NCBI GenBank assembly: GCA_963576725.1
Contig: OY755247.1
Span: 13,210,534 to 13,274,533, forward strand
Length of the DNA: 64,000 nt
From: Azorinus chamasolen
Taxonomy: Eukaryota > Mollusca > Bivalvia > Cardiida > Solecurtidae
Direction of reading: 5' to 3'
Of this stretch, positions 19,623 through 31,104 are shown piece by piece. The notes beneath the pieces were generated by a model. That model was not told the origin of the DNA. It saw only the letters and a list, made by a program, of their open reading frames with translations, and ran no database searches. Position numbers and translations under genes: made by a program. Positions within the stretch are counted from its first letter, which is position 1. Every line of letters begins with the position of its first letter.

Positions 19623-20170
19623 ATGTTTTAGGTTTTTGTCCCGCTGGGTCTATTCACAGGCGTTCGGCTCATGAAATATGTCTAAAATAAGTTAAAATGT
19701 CTCTAAAATGATGTTTTGTAACATTTGGAGCCGAAAAAATAAAGTTTGAGGCGTTTTGAGACAAAGCTGAAATTTCGTATATTCTATATAATTATAAGAG
19801 AAAGGCAAATAACTCTCAGGCCATCCAATCCACGGGTGCTCCGCTTCAACTGCAATTATTTTTGATCGGAGTGGAATTTTCCGACAAAACATAGATTATA
19901 TAGAAAGAAAAATTAATGTTTTATATACACGCTGGTAGCAAATATCCCATACTTTTGTGTCCGTTTAAGAGAGTACAATGGGGCATATACCTTTAGAAAA
20001 CCGTGTTTTTTATTTAGTCAGAAACGATATAGTTGGCTACCAAGTGCTCCATTTCACTAAAATCTCTATTCGGGAGCAAAACTGACGCTCTATTCTGGTA
20101 GATCCTGATAACAAATGATGAAACATGTTCAAACAGAATCTCACATACCGGTGACATTACATTCTACTGC

Positions 20171-21029
20171 CACAGATTCGATTATAGCTTTTCGACCACT
20201 TCAGCACTCACAGACTCAACCATTTTGACCAGCAAGCATCTATTGGAATTGATTTAGTAACCGACTTGTCAAATTATGTAAACATTTAGAGTATGGAACC
20301 CTGAATTTTTTGTGATTGTACATGGCGAAGTGGAGAACCAGTATGCTAAGCATCACCATCGGGGTCAATCTTCTGAGTGCTTGATATGGTAAAAATGAAA
20401 CTAGCTGTTTCTGGTCCTCGAAATTGTCGTAAAAAGATATCCTGGCGTTACCGGTTGTCGAGGTATTAAGTTTTCGCCGATCGACAATTTGTACTGAAGG
20501 GATACTTTACATTTCAAAACTTGCGAGGCTCCTTTCAAGTGTCAGTTTCCTTCATAATATTTATAGTTTCAGTGTCACTGATTCGTCATAAAGTCTAATA
20601 AACTGTCCGAGAGAGACTGTGGTCTAAAAATAGCAGTCAGCAAAACAGTAACCTATTTTCGAGGTAAAGTCTAAAACGAGGCCAGAGGTAAAAATAGCCG
20701 GTCTCACAATGCGGTACAGGCATAAAACACTTTTTACAACATAAACTGTCAGATCAAAACAATTGTTATGTAAATTTCGGCTGTTTACCATTTCAGTATA
20801 ATGATTTTTCATTTGCAAGTTTATATACAGTATGAGAACACAATTTATGTTAAAATATATAAGCTTTTATATATGGTGTTATAACTTATCTTTACTCTGA
20901 ACATTTCCCGATTTTTATTGATGTTTTAATGCCGAAATGCTTTGTTTACATAGGAGGGTATTCCACTTCCTAGTAACGAGTCATAATCTTGGGAAATCGC
21001 GCGGTTTATAAATAATTTATGTGGTAATA
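20171..21029. other. Loop of the inverted-repeat element
   Basis: No reading frame above about 65 codons and no recognised domain. The line TGGCGAAGTGGAGAACCAG lies at 20323-20341. Confidence 0.35.
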
Positions 21030-21929
21030 AAATGCGATGTCACCGGTATGTAAGATTCCTTTTGAAAATATTTCAACTTTTCTCATTAGTATTTACCAGA
21101 AAGAAGTGTCAGTTTCGTTTCCAAATAGGGATTTTAGTGAACTGAAGCACTCTTCGCCAACTATATCGTTTCCGACTAAATAAAACACGATTTTCTGAAG
21201 GTATTTGCCCCTCGTACTCGCTAAAACGGAGACAGAGTATGGGACACAGGGCTTTCCCCAGGATTTTAGGAAGGCATGTCGTTTTTAAATCTAAGGGGGT
21301 CGGTGCGGGAGGGGTTTCCCCTCCTTCCTAGCGCCGCGGCGAAAATTTTGAAAAAAATTAGGTTATCATGGTGAATATTTTGCATTTTCTGATATAAAGT
21401 AAAAGCTATTATATAAATAAGTAGGGCTCTTGAAAGTTATAACTTTTTTATTGCACATGTTTGTACAAAAAAACAGAATATACATTAAGCATAACTTCAA
21501 CCACAGCACCACCTTCCTTGCACGAAACTTTAAACGTGTTCTTTTGCAAATTCACAAAGATAAAAAAATTTGCAAGTAGATCAGACACTGTCTACTTAAG
21601 TCTTAATTGCTTAAAACTTCTGGTCTGAACTACATGTAGTTTCAATATATTTGGAAAATTCACTCATAACACTGAAAGGCCTGTGCTTGGTTGCTGTTCA
21701 CATTTTCACAGCCTCTTGGTATGGAAATTCCAATGTTAGAGGACCTTGTGTGAAAGTCGTCAGAAGGGATTGGAGGTTGATGTATGTGACACTGGTCCTT
21801 TAACGTTTCAGTTCAGAGAATCATCTCTCAAAGTCTGAAAAAAAGTGAAGCTTGTGAAAAGAGTCTATGTGCCATGGAAGTAACATGAGACTACCATCAA
21901 AACCAATATTAGATAAACATCTATGAACA

Positions 21930-21981
21930 CCCCCCCCCCCCCCCCCCCCCACCCCCCCAAAAAAAAATAAAAAAATTTTTT
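21930..21981 (+). repeat. Poly-C / poly-A simple repeat
   Basis: C runs of about 20 and 7 are followed by A and T runs. Confidence 0.9.
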
Positions 21982-22019
21982 TTAATGAAACACCAAAAAA
22001 CCAAATTCAGTACCTTTAG

Positions 22020-22180
22020 ACTTCTAGACAATTTTGCATAATATATGGTCAGAAGCTTAAAACCAGGATCTAAACTACTGTTTGGTAGAAAGAGTGTAGA
22101 TACTTATCAGTCTGTTCCTATAGAAGTCGTCTAATCTGGATCCACTCTGTTTGCAAAGATGTATCTATGGAGATTTGTAT
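22020..22180 (+). mobile_element. TTAA MITE, A/B type, heavily worn
   Basis: GTGTAGATACTTATCAGTCT, GTTCCTATAGAAGTCGTCTA and ATCTGGATCCACTCTGTTTG are recognisable core parts. It lies inside the CAGGG-ended element. Confidence 0.4.
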
Positions 22181-23435
22181 TGAATAGTCAATATTCACTC
22201 GGTATGCGCATAACATCGTGTAACAAATTTAATTGACATTGAAATCGGCCGGGACGACGTGTCCCTGGGACGCTCGCATCGAACTTCAGTTCCAACAGTC
22301 ATTATTGAATATTCAAGTATTTTTATCAATATTATTTGACAAATTAAACAGATGGTGAAATGTTTTCTAAATATTGATGAATCTTGTCAAATTATCGGTA
22401 GTTTTGCCAGTCCAGGTCATAGTTGTTTCAAACATCATGCTTACGTACATTCGGCCTTTACAAATCAAGAAGGAACTTGATTTAATCATACTTGTACAAG
22501 GAATGGAAGTTCTTTGTTCCGATATAAATCGAGTATGCAGAACAAATTCAAGTGGAGTCCACGTAAATAGTCCAATTACAGTTATTAAAATCGGTAGCCT
22601 ATATTTTTTTATAAGACAAACTTACGCTTTGAACTTTCAGTGAGCCAGCGAATGTTTTTCCCCGCTTTTGTGTCCGCTCCCGACATTCGTTGTTTTTGTT
22701 GGTTTGACTTTCAGGAACCTTCTTCTCAATGGCCTGAATTGTTTGTTCGTTTAACCGTATCGCACCTCTGTACTGCTTCAGCGGTGAATTGTTTACACGC
22801 GACATGCAATCATCCATGCGTACGGCACGCGCTGCGGGTGTTAGCTGATAGCTTGAGACATTGCAACACCAGGGAAAGTCTGTGTGTATACTTGTCACTT
22901 AAAATGGCGTCGGCTCGAGAATTTTCACATGTCGGAGAAATTAAGGGGTGTCGTATTTTCGCCACCGACAAAGATCGAATGTCGGGCCCGTCATGCGAAA
23001 AGGGCCTGGGAAAGCCCTGGGACATTTGGTACCAGCGTCTAGATAACATTTTTCTTTCTGTGTAATCTTTGTTTTGTGGGAAAATTCCACTCCGATAGAA
23101 ATAATTGCAGTTGAAGCGAAGTACCCATGGATCGGTTGGCTCGAGAGTTATTTGCCTTTCTCTTATAAATATAGAATATAAAAAACTTCAGCTTTGTCTC
23201 AAAACGACCCAAAATTTATTTTTTCGGCTCCAAATGTTACAAAACGTCAATTTAGAGACATTTTAACTTATTTTAGACATATTTCATTAGCCGAACGCCT
23301 GTCGGTCTATTGTGTTTGTAATAGACATTGAATTTGTCACCGCGAATATGTTGAATCCAGACATAATTCCCAATTACAGGGGCTATATTCCCAAAATGGT
23401 TAAAACATGTCCCGGATTGTGTTATAAAAAATTAC

Positions 23436-23616
23436 CTTTCGGAACATTGCCCAGCCCTCTGCATGTCGGACATGGAACACTGCCTCTTAGGAGCTCTGTG
23501 TAGCTGGTTTCCGAATCATTTGAAGAGTCCCTATTTTGATGTGTTATGCTGTTGTAATTATTCGACTGTGGAGCTGATATAAGTCTGTTTTCATCACTGT
23601 CGTCTGTATGCTCCAT
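23436..23616 (-). CDS. TMEM106: TMEM106-like protein, exon 1 (start codon, CPTC motif)
   Basis: The ATG at 23614-23616 follows an in-frame TAG nine bases upstream, so it starts the protein. The exon codes for 60 residues plus one base: an acidic, Ser/Asn-rich cytosolic tail (MEHTDDSDENRLISAPQ..) and then YTELLRGSVPCPTCRGLGNV (residues 39-58). The CPTCxGxGxxP motif is the zinc-binding line of TMEM106 proteins. The donor is CCGAAAG|GTAATT. Joining to exon 2 gives PK-EQEGQLVALIP, as in the family. An out-of-frame ATG overlaps just upstream (ATGTCATGG) and could lower initiation. Untranslated upstream exons cannot be excluded. Confidence 0.88.
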
Positions 23617-24330
23617 GACATTCTATTAAACCATTTATTGACAAGACACTCTCTTGGAAACGGTCGAGTCACTACCAAACGAATGAGATCAACCTCCAAC
23701 GCAGTTATCTCCCCTCTTCGCCCGAGATGTGACAAGGGAGATTACTATGAGGAGTTTGGAATGAGATATGATTCATCGGTCCCGATTTGTTTCGGACCCA
23801 ATACAGTTTCGGGCCCTAGTTGTTTCGACTACCATATGTAAAATATAATCACCGATAAAAGGCAATTTCAAATGTACAAAAATGACATAATTGTCTGTTT
23901 GTTTTGAGAAATGGGATGCGATATTTTCCCTTTTCTTCGTCTTTTTTTTTTCATTTTCGATCCTAATTTAGTAAACTAACAGTTTATTATACAACAGGAC
24001 ATGGGTTAAGAAGGAGAAATGCATTTTGAAATTCAGCAAGAGAAGGGTTAACTAACTTAAATGTCATCGCCTATAGTATATATATGTAAGGTAATTATAT
24101 GATGGAGAGAAACTTCATATGATTTATGGTATTTTGTTTCAGTCCCTTTTTCTGTAATATACAATTGTTTACATGCACATTTCTGAAATAAAAGTCATTT
24201 ATTGGTCGATTTAAATTTTTATGGGTTTATTAAGCTTCATGGTATATATATCAGAGGCATATACATACATGTTTATGTCTCTGTACATATCTATACAGTA
24301 GATCTATGTTATTGTTTTCCCGCACATGTT
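23617..24330. other. Presumed 5' flank of the TMEM106-like gene
   Basis: The first about 130 nt upstream of the ATG are probably 5' UTR or promoter. No TATA box was seen. At 24010-24051 GAGAAATGCATTTTGAAATT and CAGCAAGAGAAGGGTTAA match one end of a type F MITE in reverse. The rest is A-T-rich without a recognised feature. Confidence 0.35.
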
Positions 24331-24361
24331 TAACTCTTTCAATATTGAATACTCGTGTAAA
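24331..24361 (+). mobile_element. Left end of a type B MITE split by a Penelope-like element
   Basis: TTAACTCTTTCAATATTGAA and TACTCGTGTAA match the left end of type B. The matching continuation AGAAATAACGACACCATGAA lies at 32704, on the far side of the Penelope-like element. Confidence 0.6.
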
Positions 24362-24553
24362 AGTACAAAAATGAGTCATGCAGGAAATACCACATACAGA
24401 ACAAACACTCGCCCGAACAGCAACACAAGGAAACAGCAAATGTAAAAAACAACAAGAGACGCACAAAGACAAAACAAACATACAATAGGAGGAAGATGGA
24501 AGTACCGCCTTGGAACGGTCAGTGACAAAAGTCACCGGGGGTTTAAACCGGTT
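24362..24553 (-). mobile_element. Penelope-like terminal repeat (pLTR, subfamily 1)
   Basis: This is the 3' terminal part of the Penelope-like element, separated from its body by a LINE. Read on the minus strand it has AAACCGGTTTAAACCCCCGG (which resembles a tRNA B box), GACCGTTCCAAGGCGG, and ends CTGCATGACTCATTTTTGTA. The final 35 nt also precede the coding region at 32670-32703, i.e. the same sequence occurs at both ends of the element. A near-complete solo copy lies at 33546-33747. Confidence 0.65.
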
Positions 24554-25320
24554 TAAGATAAGATAAGATAAGATAAGTTTTATTTAACGTCGGCAAGATA
24601 TATAACAAGCAACATAAGCCCTATTTGGGCTTTTGAACCGACAAGATAACAGTACATACATAGTGACAGCACATAGTCATAATCAGCATAATATTAAAAC
24701 ATAAATCTAATTTAAATACAGGCTAAAAATATATGATTTAGCTATGATACTAAGAAAGCTCTAAAACTATATCAGAGAGTAGGTGAAATCCTACTAAATA
24801 GCACACAGACTTATTATAAAACAAATTTATCAATTATAAATATCACAAGGATGGCCTGATAAGTTGTGTTTTTAAGTAAATGTAAAAGAAAAAATTCAAA
24901 TCAATGAGAGCCAAAGCTCAACAAAGAAAAGGAAATTAAAACATAAATACAAGCATACATTTTAAAACAAGCTGAGAATGAGTCAGCCCTGATACTAAGA
25001 ATTGATATAATACTCTTTAAGATCTGAAGCAAGTAGGATCACTATAGATTGCACACATACTCATATCACAAAGATATCACAAGGATGGCAAGATAAGCTA
25101 TGTATTTAGTATTGAATCAATGATAACGAATCTCAGCAAAGAAAAAAGAATTCAAAAGAGACCAGGCCTCTGTGGGACATTAAATAAGTACACGGAGAGT
25201 GATATATTATGTCACACAAGAGGAGTGGTTCTGCGTAATGTGTGCCCCTATCTATTCCTCTTACTCGAATATTAAAAACAAGCAGGCATTCATGTACGTA
25301 TAAGCAGCGGAAAAATGCAG

Positions 25321-25528
25321 TTAACCCTTTACCCGCCAAATACTTTTGCAAGAAAATTTGCCATCATCATATACCATAATCTGAATATGCATAAATTTGT
25401 TAGACATGAAATGAAAAATCATAGCATACACAACAAACTCTGATCAAAAGGTTCCTCAATGAGTCGTCTGACCTGGGTTTACACTATATGCAAATGCAAT
25501 AATAGGCATTTATGGGGAAAAAGGTTAA
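25321..25528 (+). mobile_element. TTAA MITE nested in the LINE 3' region
   Basis: It runs from TTAACCCTTTACCCGCCAAA to GGGGAAAAAGGTTAA. The worn core has ACAACAAACTCTGATCAAAA and GTCGTCTGACCTGGGTTTAC. Sequence of the LINE 3' UTR continues on both sides. Confidence 0.75.
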
Positions 25529-25790
25529 GCATATAAACATAGGGCAAGCATGGAATAGCATAGCAAGGCAAACAAGCAAAGTATTGCAACTTCAACATGG
25601 CAGTAATTTAAGCAGTCGGCATTCTACTAAGGTTCTAGAAGCACCAAATCACATAATAAGCAATGATACATATAAAGCACATTTTCTAAAGCAAACAAAA
25701 GCTGAAGTAAACATAAAGCAAATAAAATTGAACATGAACAGTAGGATACTAATTTGTTTTTCCAGCCCTGTGGAAGACAGTATATTAAAG

Positions 25791-28362
25791 CTATCCCACT
25801 TGAAAACGACATGCAGAGCATTTACAATTGTTCCCATCCCAAAAAGTTATTTGATTTTTGAACTGGTTAAATTCTGAGGTCTTTCTATAGTGATCTGGTA
25901 AGGAATTCCACAGGACTGGAGCTGCATATTTAAATGAATTCTTACCGTAAGTAGTTGTTTTAACACGAGGTACCTGTAACATATTTGAGTAACGAAAATT
26001 ATATCTGGTTTCTTTTTTTGAACAAGGTCTGATAGTACTGGAGGAGCTATTTCATTCAGAATTTTGAAGATTTCTATAGCCATAGTCCTGGTACGTCTAA
26101 TATGGAGAGCAGGCAGTTTGGCTTTTTCAAGAAGTAGTTCATATGAGTCAGTGTAATTTTCGTATACAAATCTCAGGGCTCTCTCTTGAATTTTCTCAAT
26201 CTTTCTAGTATTAGATTTTGAACAGAAATGCCAGGCCAGACTGCAGAAGTTAAAATTAGATAATACAAAGGTATGAAGTATAGTCAATCTACTCAGTTTA
26301 CATAGGTTCCTACCAATCCTCTTAAGGACATTTAGTTGTGTGGCTGATTTTCTGCAGATCCTTTGGATGTGATTATCAAAAGATAGTTTAAAGTCAATGT
26401 CAACACCCAATAAAGTCACAAGATCTTCACATTTAATATCAATACCACCTACTTTGAAAGCGGGAGATTTTGCATGGGTTTTCTTACCAATGGCTATTGC
26501 TTGGAACTTGTCAGGGTTTGCTTTCATACAATTAAAATGAAACCAGTCAATAAGAGCATTGCTTTCTTGCTGTAAAGTTAGCATTAAGGACTCAAAATTT
26601 GGACTGTGAAATGAAAGGGTGTTGTCATCAGCATAATTGTATAATGAGCATTTATCAATAAATAAAAATATATCATTTATAAAAATATTAAACAGAAGCG
26701 GCCCAATAATGGAGCCTTGTGGGACGCCTTTTGATATGTCTGCCCAATTGCTAACTATATTACCAATTTTTACCTGCTGTTTCCTTTTAGATAAGTAATT
26801 TGATATTAAATGTAATGCATTATCAGTTAGACCATAAGCAGAGAGTTTACATAACAAAATATCATGTGGCAGACAATCAAAAGCCTTCGACAAGTCCATA
26901 AGTATTGCAGCAACATATTCATTTTCATCTAGTGCACTTTTCCAGTCCTCAATCAATTTCAATAATGTAGTTTGGCATCCATGCCCTCTTCTAAAAGCAC
27001 ATAAGAAGTCATTAAAAATGTTGTCAAAATATGAGTAAAGCTGTTGTGAAATTACCTTTTCATAGATTTTTGAAGAATTTGGGAGGATACTGACTGGCCT
27101 GTAGTTAGATTTCAAGAGGGGGTCGTTTTTCTTAAACAAAGGAGTTACTTGAGCTTGCTTGAGGCGGTCTGGGAAAAAATCCACTAGATAAAGTAATATT
27201 AACAAGATTTGTAAAATGGGGAACTAGTGCCCTGTCACTAAGTTTCAAAACTTTAGCTGATATTTGGTCAACTCCAGTGGCCTTCTTTATGTGAAATTTC
27301 TGAATAATCTTGAAAATGCAGTTTTCGCTGACAGGGTTAAAATTAAAAGATCCATAGTTTAAGTTTCTCTCAGTTATTTTCATTATACTCGGATGGTTTT
27401 CTGGGTCAAAGATGTAATTTCTACCTATGTCATTTGCAACATTTGCATAAAAAGAGTTAAAAATATCTGTGACATCCTTCGAATTTGATATAACTTTGTC
27501 GTTTTCGGTTAAAATAATTTCCTGTTGTGTACTGACTGCTTTTTTTGACATGTATGGTTTAATTGTGCGCCAGAAATCAGTTGACTTACTGCCACCAGTA
27601 CATCTTTCCATGAAGTAATTATTTAGAGATTTTTTCTTTAACTTGTTGACATAATTTCTTTGCTGCCTGTATTTTTCCCAATGTTTTGAAGATCTAAACT
27701 TAGTATATCTATGATAGAGCATTTTCTTTGTCACAATGGCTTTCCTGAGAGTTTTATTCATGTATGGCAGTTGTTGTTTTTTTCTGTATCCATATTTTAT
27801 AGGTATGTGTCTGTCAATGACTTCAGTCATATCATTTTCGAAGGTGTCATAGATAGAATTTACTGCACTTTCATTCAGATTCTGGTTTGTATCTAATTTT
27901 ATTGCATGCAGATCATTAATAAAAGCATCATTATCGAAATTTCTAAAACTTCTATAAGAAAACTTCTGTTTCTCTGAGCATGGTGTAGAGTGATTTATTA
28001 TTAAGGAGATCATGTTATGGCAGTCACTTATCCCAGTAGGGAAATTCAACACATTCATGCACAGATTTTTAGAGTTGGTTAAAAACACATCAAGAAGTGA
28101 AGGTGTACAGTTTTTCTTAAAACAGGTGGCATTTTTAATCATGTTGTTCATGTCAAATAATTCACAAAAATCAGCTAAAGGTCTGCACTTAGTTTCAGAT
28201 AACATATCACAGTTTAAATCTCCAACAATAAAATAGTGGTCATATAATGTAATACATTTATCCAAGCACTTCTCAAGTGGAGGAAAGAAATCATTATGGT
28301 TTAAACTAGGTGGTCTATATACATGAATGAAGCACCATTTACTATTATTAAGAGTAACTTAT
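25791..28362 (-). pseudogene. LINE ORF2: endonuclease C-terminus plus reverse transcriptase
   Basis: The frame enters in the AP endonuclease (VYRPP near 28300, then FIVGDLNCDM), continues through the linker (28265-27180) and reaches the RT: YRPVSILP, DLSKAFDCLPHDILLCKL, GVPQGSIIGPLLFNIFINDI and YNYADDN (catalytic Asp pair). It ends with the SFKYAAPVLWNSLPDHYRK line and a CKCSACR terminus. Two frameshifts break it: one in an A6 run at 27172-27177 (between SSGFFP and DRLKQAQ), the other near 25985 before LQVPRVKTTTYG. Otherwise it is well kept, which suggests a fairly recent insertion. Jockey superfamily, CR1/L2-like by its 3' repeat; the exact clade needs a phylogeny. Confidence 0.85.
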
Positions 28363-28663
28363 GGGCGCCCAACCTCACCCTTATTCCATCCCCATCCTAA
28401 AAGACAAACAGTGTAAATAAACGTATCCCCTCTCCGACTAATCTACAACAACCGCGACAGCAAATACAGTGGTAAAGTGCATGTATAACAAAAAAACATT
28501 TAATTGAACATACTGTATCCACCTATCGCTAGTGTACTCAATGATTGAGCTGCAAACAGAGTAACTGTAGAAAAGTTATAAAGGGTACGACAAAAATGAA
28601 ATAGTACAGATATCCGACGTTCTCCTTCCATTTCTGGATTTAAGAGGTAGCCTTCATAGAGTA
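28363..28663 (-). other. 3' region of the Penelope-like element
   Basis: Downstream of the TAG at 28664-28666 one frame stays open for about 55 more codons (EGYLLNPEMEGERRISV.. to GGYSMFN, ending 28500). This may be the true C-terminus reached after a frameshift. The rest resembles the 3' region of the second copy at 30480-30620 (GTCGGAGAGGGGATACG versus GTCTGGAGGGGGAATTT; GAGGTTGGGYRCCCATAA in both). The only AUGA on this strand (about 28656) has a weak stem, so no SECIS could be confirmed. Confidence 0.45.
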
Positions 28664-30210
28664 CTAAACCTTTCTTGTCGGCGTACATGCAAAGAGGCCA
28701 GCGTGATTGCCAACTGTAAAAGGGTTCACAACCAAACATGCAGTATGTTGTAATAATACAGGATCATATCCCTTTTTAATGAATTGTTTTATATATTTGA
28801 TGAACAAAGTGAGAAAATGGGTATGTCCAATAATTCTACGAAGTTTGTAAATCACATCACCATAAAATTCAGGATGTGAAATACCGTGTCGCAAAAGTAC
28901 CTTGAGATTACATTTGTACTTGCCAATAAGCGAGAGATTTCGATAGTAAAATTTAGAGAAAGTTTTTCTTAGTTTATGGTATCTATATCCTTGTTTAAGC
29001 AGTTTTTCAGTTAAAATGAGATTTCGACTGTTAAAATCGTCAATAGATGAACAAGCTCTAGCAAAACGAATAAGTTGAGATATATAAACCCCGTAAGATG
29101 GAGCACGGGGAACATCCCCGTCAAGATGAGAAAAATTTACAATATTAAAATCAAAATCATCTCTTTTGTCATATATTTTAGAAGAAATCATTCCATTATT
29201 AATTTTAAGGTCTAGGTCAAGAAACGCTGCATAATTGTCGGACGGGTTAGCTTTATTCAATTTGAGTTCTTTAGGATAAATTGTAGGAATCAGAGCATTA
29301 AAGAAAGGGTTATCTAAGTTAAAAATATCATCCAAATATCGACAAGTATCATTGAAGGCTTTTATAACATCTTCTTGTGATTGAGGATTCAAACTCAACA
29401 TGAAATCTCTCTCATAGCAGTACAAAAACAAATCTGCGACAAGTGGTGCACAATTCGTACCCATGGGAATACCAATTACCTGACGGTATATAGCATTCCC
29501 ATAACGTACAAATATGTTATCCAAAAGAAAGGTTAGTGCTTCGCAAACTTCTGAGCAAGTCCAATTGGTGTAATATTTCATTTGCTCGTCAGTAAAGAAA
29601 GCTTTTTCAGCATTACATGCCAAGAACGATGTTTTTTCTCGGGCAAATACTTTCTGGATCAAGCTAGTAAGCTTATCCTTAATTAAAATATGAGGAAGAG
29701 TTGTGTACAGAGCAGAAAAATCGTAAGTGCTTACAGTGGATGCAAGATACCTTTTGTTCTTAAGTTTGTTTAAGACTTCTGAAGAGTTCTTAATAGACCA
29801 GAAGAGATTTATTCCAGAATTTTCATAAGTCTTATCACAGTAAAATTTTACATGTTCCTTTACCTTCGTTAAACAAGAAGTCAAAAGTATAGACAATTTA
29901 GTAGTTGTACATGAACTAGAATTTGCAATGAAACGCGCTTTATATGGTTTTTATGTAGTTTTGGTAACCAATACATAGTAGGAAGTTTATGTTGTGTAAT
30001 TTTAATATCGGTTCCAAATTGTTCACACTTTTTGACATGGTCTGAAATGATGGTCTTTTCGTCAGTGGTAACTGAAATGTATGACTTGGTATTAGTAATT
30101 TCCTGCTTCAAGACATCGATATAATGTAATCGTCAAATAATAATCACATTATTTGATGCCTTATCAGCAGGAACAAAAACGTATTTGGAATGGAAATCCT
30201 GTAAATTTAA
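28664..30210 (-). pseudogene. Penelope-like reverse transcriptase
   Basis: The segment opens with FHSKYVFVPADKASNN and continues IIII-TGA-RLHYIDVLKQE, YWLPKLHK, then (frame changed by one base near 29945) RFIANSSSCTTTKLS. STYDFSALYTTLP follows at residues 56-68 of the 29896 frame, GIPMGTNCAPLVADLF at 142-157, the catalytic RYLDDIF at 186-192, and AAFLDLDL. These are the telomerase-related RT motifs of Penelope-like elements, with the YLDD box in place of the usual LINE YADD. The C-terminal TACLVVNPFTVGNHAGLF line is typical of the bivalve family. The frameshift looks like loss of one C from a CCC run. The TGA at 30133-30135 stands where relatives have Cys. Confidence 0.85.
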
Positions 30211-30717
30211 TATGGAAAAATAGTCAAACAGGGAGAGCCACACACGGAATGACACCGCATCAAACACCATCTAACGAGAAACGATAAAGCCACAAGACAA
30301 AACAAAACAGGACGCATATCAAGACGAAACACATTAAACATTAAGCATATTAAAAAACAAAATTGACCGTAGGGTGAAAGCAGGAGTGCCGCCTTGGAAC
30401 GGTCAGCAGCCAAAAGCAATAAAAAAATTGGCTACTGGGGGACTTGAACCTGGTTTATGGGTACCCAACCTCGTCCTTATCCCACTTTCACCGAAGTCAA
30501 AATGTAAAAAAAATTCCCCCTCCAGACAACACCACAACATGCGTAACGATGTATGCCAAAATGAAAATGATTTGAAAATGAACGTTATTAGAAGTAAACA
30601 AGCGACGTCATCATGTAAATGACGTCATAATTTAAAAGTACGGGAAAACAATTTGAAACACTTCTACTGCGACATTTAAAAGATCAATCGCAAGAAAATA
30701 CAATTACCAGTGGATAT
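30208..30717 (-). mobile_element. Second Penelope-like copy, 3' end only, nested
   Basis: In the same orientation as its host it contains a 3' region (GTGGTGTTGTCTGGAGGGGG, GGATAAGGACGAGGTTGGGT) and a terminal repeat (AACCAGGTTCAAGTCCCCC, GCTGACCGTTCCAAGGCGGC .. CTCCCTGTTTGACTATTTTT). It breaks the host frame between NSCV-TGA and LQDFHSKY. TAA stops inside it are absent from the flanking host frame. Its upper border is uncertain (30640-30717). It includes a small palindrome ATGACGTCAT..ATGACGTC near 30610. Confidence 0.6.
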
Positions 30718-30720
30718 TAA

Positions 30721-31101
30721 TCATACACAACTGTTTTGTTTGCAAAAGAATAAACTTGACATCATTTTAAGATGTCTAAATGAAGTTCTAGGTTTAGGTG
30801 GAAGAAGGTGTTTATTAGAGCTGTAAAAGGAAATGCGTTTATCAATTATATCAAAAATTAGTTTTTTCCAACAAGAAAGGGCAGTAGACTCAACATGTTC
30901 TCTTCGACACCATTTAATACTAAAATTTTGTAAAGCCTCCGCAATCTGAACTCGACAAGAGTTAAAATCTATCAAGGATGGTATTCTATATTTGGGACCT
31001 TTATTCATAAGAGATCGTAGACGTTTATCTTTAATTATCTCAAAATTACCAGTAATCACATGACCAGCCGGAGAATAGCAAACTTTTGAGGTGGCGCAAT
31101 C
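30721..31101 (-). pseudogene. Penelope-like linker and RT N-terminal region
   Basis: After the TGA at 31102-31104 the frame reads DCATSKVCYSPAGHVITGNF, then RLRSLMNKGPKYRIPSLIDF, WCRREHVE and PPKPRTSFRHLKMMSSLFFC, and stops at the TGA 30721-30723. The GPKYR-P line and the basic segment after it are the N-terminal RT region of Penelope-like elements. The TGA-D-C start occupies the position of the CxC motif that links nuclease and RT in Naiads. Confidence 0.75.
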
Positions 31102-31104
31102 TCA

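Larger units (their letters stand above)
21247..23018 (+). mobile_element. TIR element with CAGGGCTTTCCC ends, nested
   Basis: It starts CAGGGCTTTCCCCAGG and ends CCTGGGAAAGCCCT, with GGGACA repeated on both sides (21241-21246 and 23019-23024). The undisturbed arm of the host inverted repeat shows the empty site. Near its left end it has AGGGGGTCGGTGCGGGAGGG and a GC-rich CTAGCGCCGCGGCG. Frames of 141 codons (+, 22640-23065) and 99 codons (-, 22599-22898) show no recognisable domain. The CAGGG ends resemble hAT, but the direct repeat looks like 6 bp rather than 8. Confidence 0.6.
19648..23312 (+). mobile_element. Long inverted-repeat DNA element, interrupted
   Basis: The left arm 19648-20170 has its reverse complement in two blocks, 23019-23312 (outer) and 21030-21246 (inner). 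Shared lines include CAGGCGTTCGGCT, AAATATGTCTAAAATAAGTT, AACATTTGGAGCCGAAAAAA, GGCAAATAACTCTC, AACGATATAGTTGGC and CATACCGGTGACAT. Removing the 1.77 kb insertion at 21247-23018 leaves arms of about 520 nt around a loop of about 860 nt. No transposase was recognised, so it is a non-autonomous foldback-like element. It ends about 125 nt before the donor of TMEM106 exon 1. Confidence 0.75.
24554..28362 (-). mobile_element. CR1/jockey-type LINE, 5'-truncated
   Basis: About 3.8 kb (3.6 kb without a nested MITE) on the minus strand. The 3' end has AATAAA and finishes in about five TTATC repeats (24554-24577), as in the CR1/L2 group. The 5' end breaks off inside the endonuclease at about 28362. It interrupts the terminal repeat of the Penelope-like element: the join GGTTT/ATGGG is uninterrupted in the paralogue at about 30460. 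Confidence 0.85.

Noticed and set aside
22640..23065. A 141-codon frame on the plus strand
   Set aside because: It crosses from the CAGGG-ended element into the arm of the inverted repeat, so it spans an insertion border. No domain was recognised.
25512..25877. A 121-codon plus-strand frame
   Set aside because: It lies over the LINE 3' region and C-terminus in antisense, with no similarity to a known protein.
28300..28666. SECIS element in the 3' region of the Penelope-like copy
   Set aside because: Only one AUGA (about 28656) was found, with a weak stem and no convincing GA partner or AA apical loop. The claim of selenocysteine rests on TGA placement, not on a seen SECIS.
30590..30630. ATGACGTCATTTACATGATGACGTC hairpin as a SECIS
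   Set aside because: The AUGA is paired in a plain CRE-like palindrome; the required non-canonical quartet and long apical stem are absent.
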